DNA of 64,000 nucleotides from Rhodovastum atsumiense (lineage in GTDB: Bacteria > Pseudomonadota > Alphaproteobacteria > Acetobacterales > Acetobacteraceae), in contig JAMFSE010000144.1 of NCBI GenBank assembly GCA_026225115.1, positions 32,142 through 96,141 of the forward strand, written 5' to 3'. Shown one piece after another: positions 63,908-64,000 of the stretch. Made by a program: the position numbers and the translations under genes. Position 1 is the first letter of the stretch. Each line of letters begins with the position of its first letter. Under the pieces are notes generated by a model, which saw only the letters and a program-made list of their open reading frames with translations, was not told the origin of the DNA and searched no databases.

Positions 63908-64000
63908 GAGGAAGCGGTTGTTTTTTGAAAAAAAGAACCAAAAAACTTCTGCTACGCTGGGCATGGGCGCGATGATGCCAACGCCAAGGTCCCGAGCGAC
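63908..64000. repeat. Compound palindromic repeat, copy 6 (cut by window end)
   Basis: The left tip reads GGTTGTTTTTTG / AAAAAAAGAACC, then CAAAAAACTTCTGCTACGCTGGG and the start of the centre (GCATGGGCGCGATG). This closely matches copy 1. The right half runs past the window end. Confidence 0.8.

Noticed and set aside
1..64000. CRISPR arrays, tRNA or rRNA genes, transposases, prophage genes
   Set aside because: I looked through the intergenic spaces and translations and saw no evenly spaced repeats, cloverleaf sequences or such proteins.

Overview
The window is a GC-rich, gene-dense chromosomal segment of an alphaproteobacterium, most likely Acetobacteraceae/Rhodospirillales. The support for this is a two-piece (circularly permuted) tmRNA gene, which is typical of alphaproteobacteria, 5-aminolevulinate synthase (HemA, C4 pathway), ThyX, class III-like PHA synthesis genes with PhaR, DUF1489, and the pal-cpoB-tilS-ftsH order. 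No tRNA, rRNA, CRISPR array, phage or transposase gene was seen. The species cannot be named from this sequence alone.

Layout. 1-2.25 kb: end of a nitrilase-family amidase, NAD kinase, a GST. 2.4-4.1 kb: an A/T-richer gene fusing a methyltransferase to a DUF4422 glycosyltransferase-like domain. 4.1-9.0 kb: a ketone-body/PHB block on the minus strand (PhaE-like protein, PHA synthase with a frameshift, thiolase, CoA-transferase A and B) with phaR divergent. 9.1-16.2 kb: TspO, an ankyrin-like exported protein, KdpDE, a dimethylglycine dehydrogenase-like enzyme. 16.2-18.1 kb: a palindrome plus DnaA box, then a patatin facing a predicted amidase. 18.2-24.7 kb: lipoprotein hydrolase, zinc-ribbon protein, PolA, FabG-FabD, DUF1489. 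24.8-30.0 kb: accessory genes including a FemAB-like protein, a tetR/SDR deletion scar, a TDT transporter, a GST, a tautomerase and its probable MarR regulator. 30.1-35.1 kb: methionine genes metE, queH, an ArsR-methyltransferase regulator (SahR-like) and metF, with matching operators. 35.3-38.9 kb: pheT-pheS. 39.1-44.0 kb: pal, cpoB, tilS, ftsH. 44.1-49.0 kb: thioesterase, then an overlapping three-gene operon (exported hydrolase, membrane spermidine-synthase-like protein, Tat-exported isoaspartyl-methyltransferase-like protein). 49.4-53.3 kb: ABC exporter and divergent TesA. 53.3-58.1 kb: VOC protein, DUF2188, tmRNA, ThyX, cupin, HemA, SCO1/SenC. 58.2-63.9 kb: chemoreceptor with a coupled small membrane protein, then pqiABC.

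The most distinctive features are: a dispersed compound-palindrome repeat (six copies or parts) at gene ends; PolA whose 3'-5' exonuclease catalytic acids are mostly replaced; conserved operator pairs for the SahR-like and MarR regulators; a 51-codon internally deleted SDR between two repeat copies; a promoter-deletion scar joining tetR and an SDR gene; and the three-gene exported/membrane operon at 44.7-49.0 kb, the best candidate for an undescribed functional unit. All functional statements come from reading the sequence by eye, without database searches.
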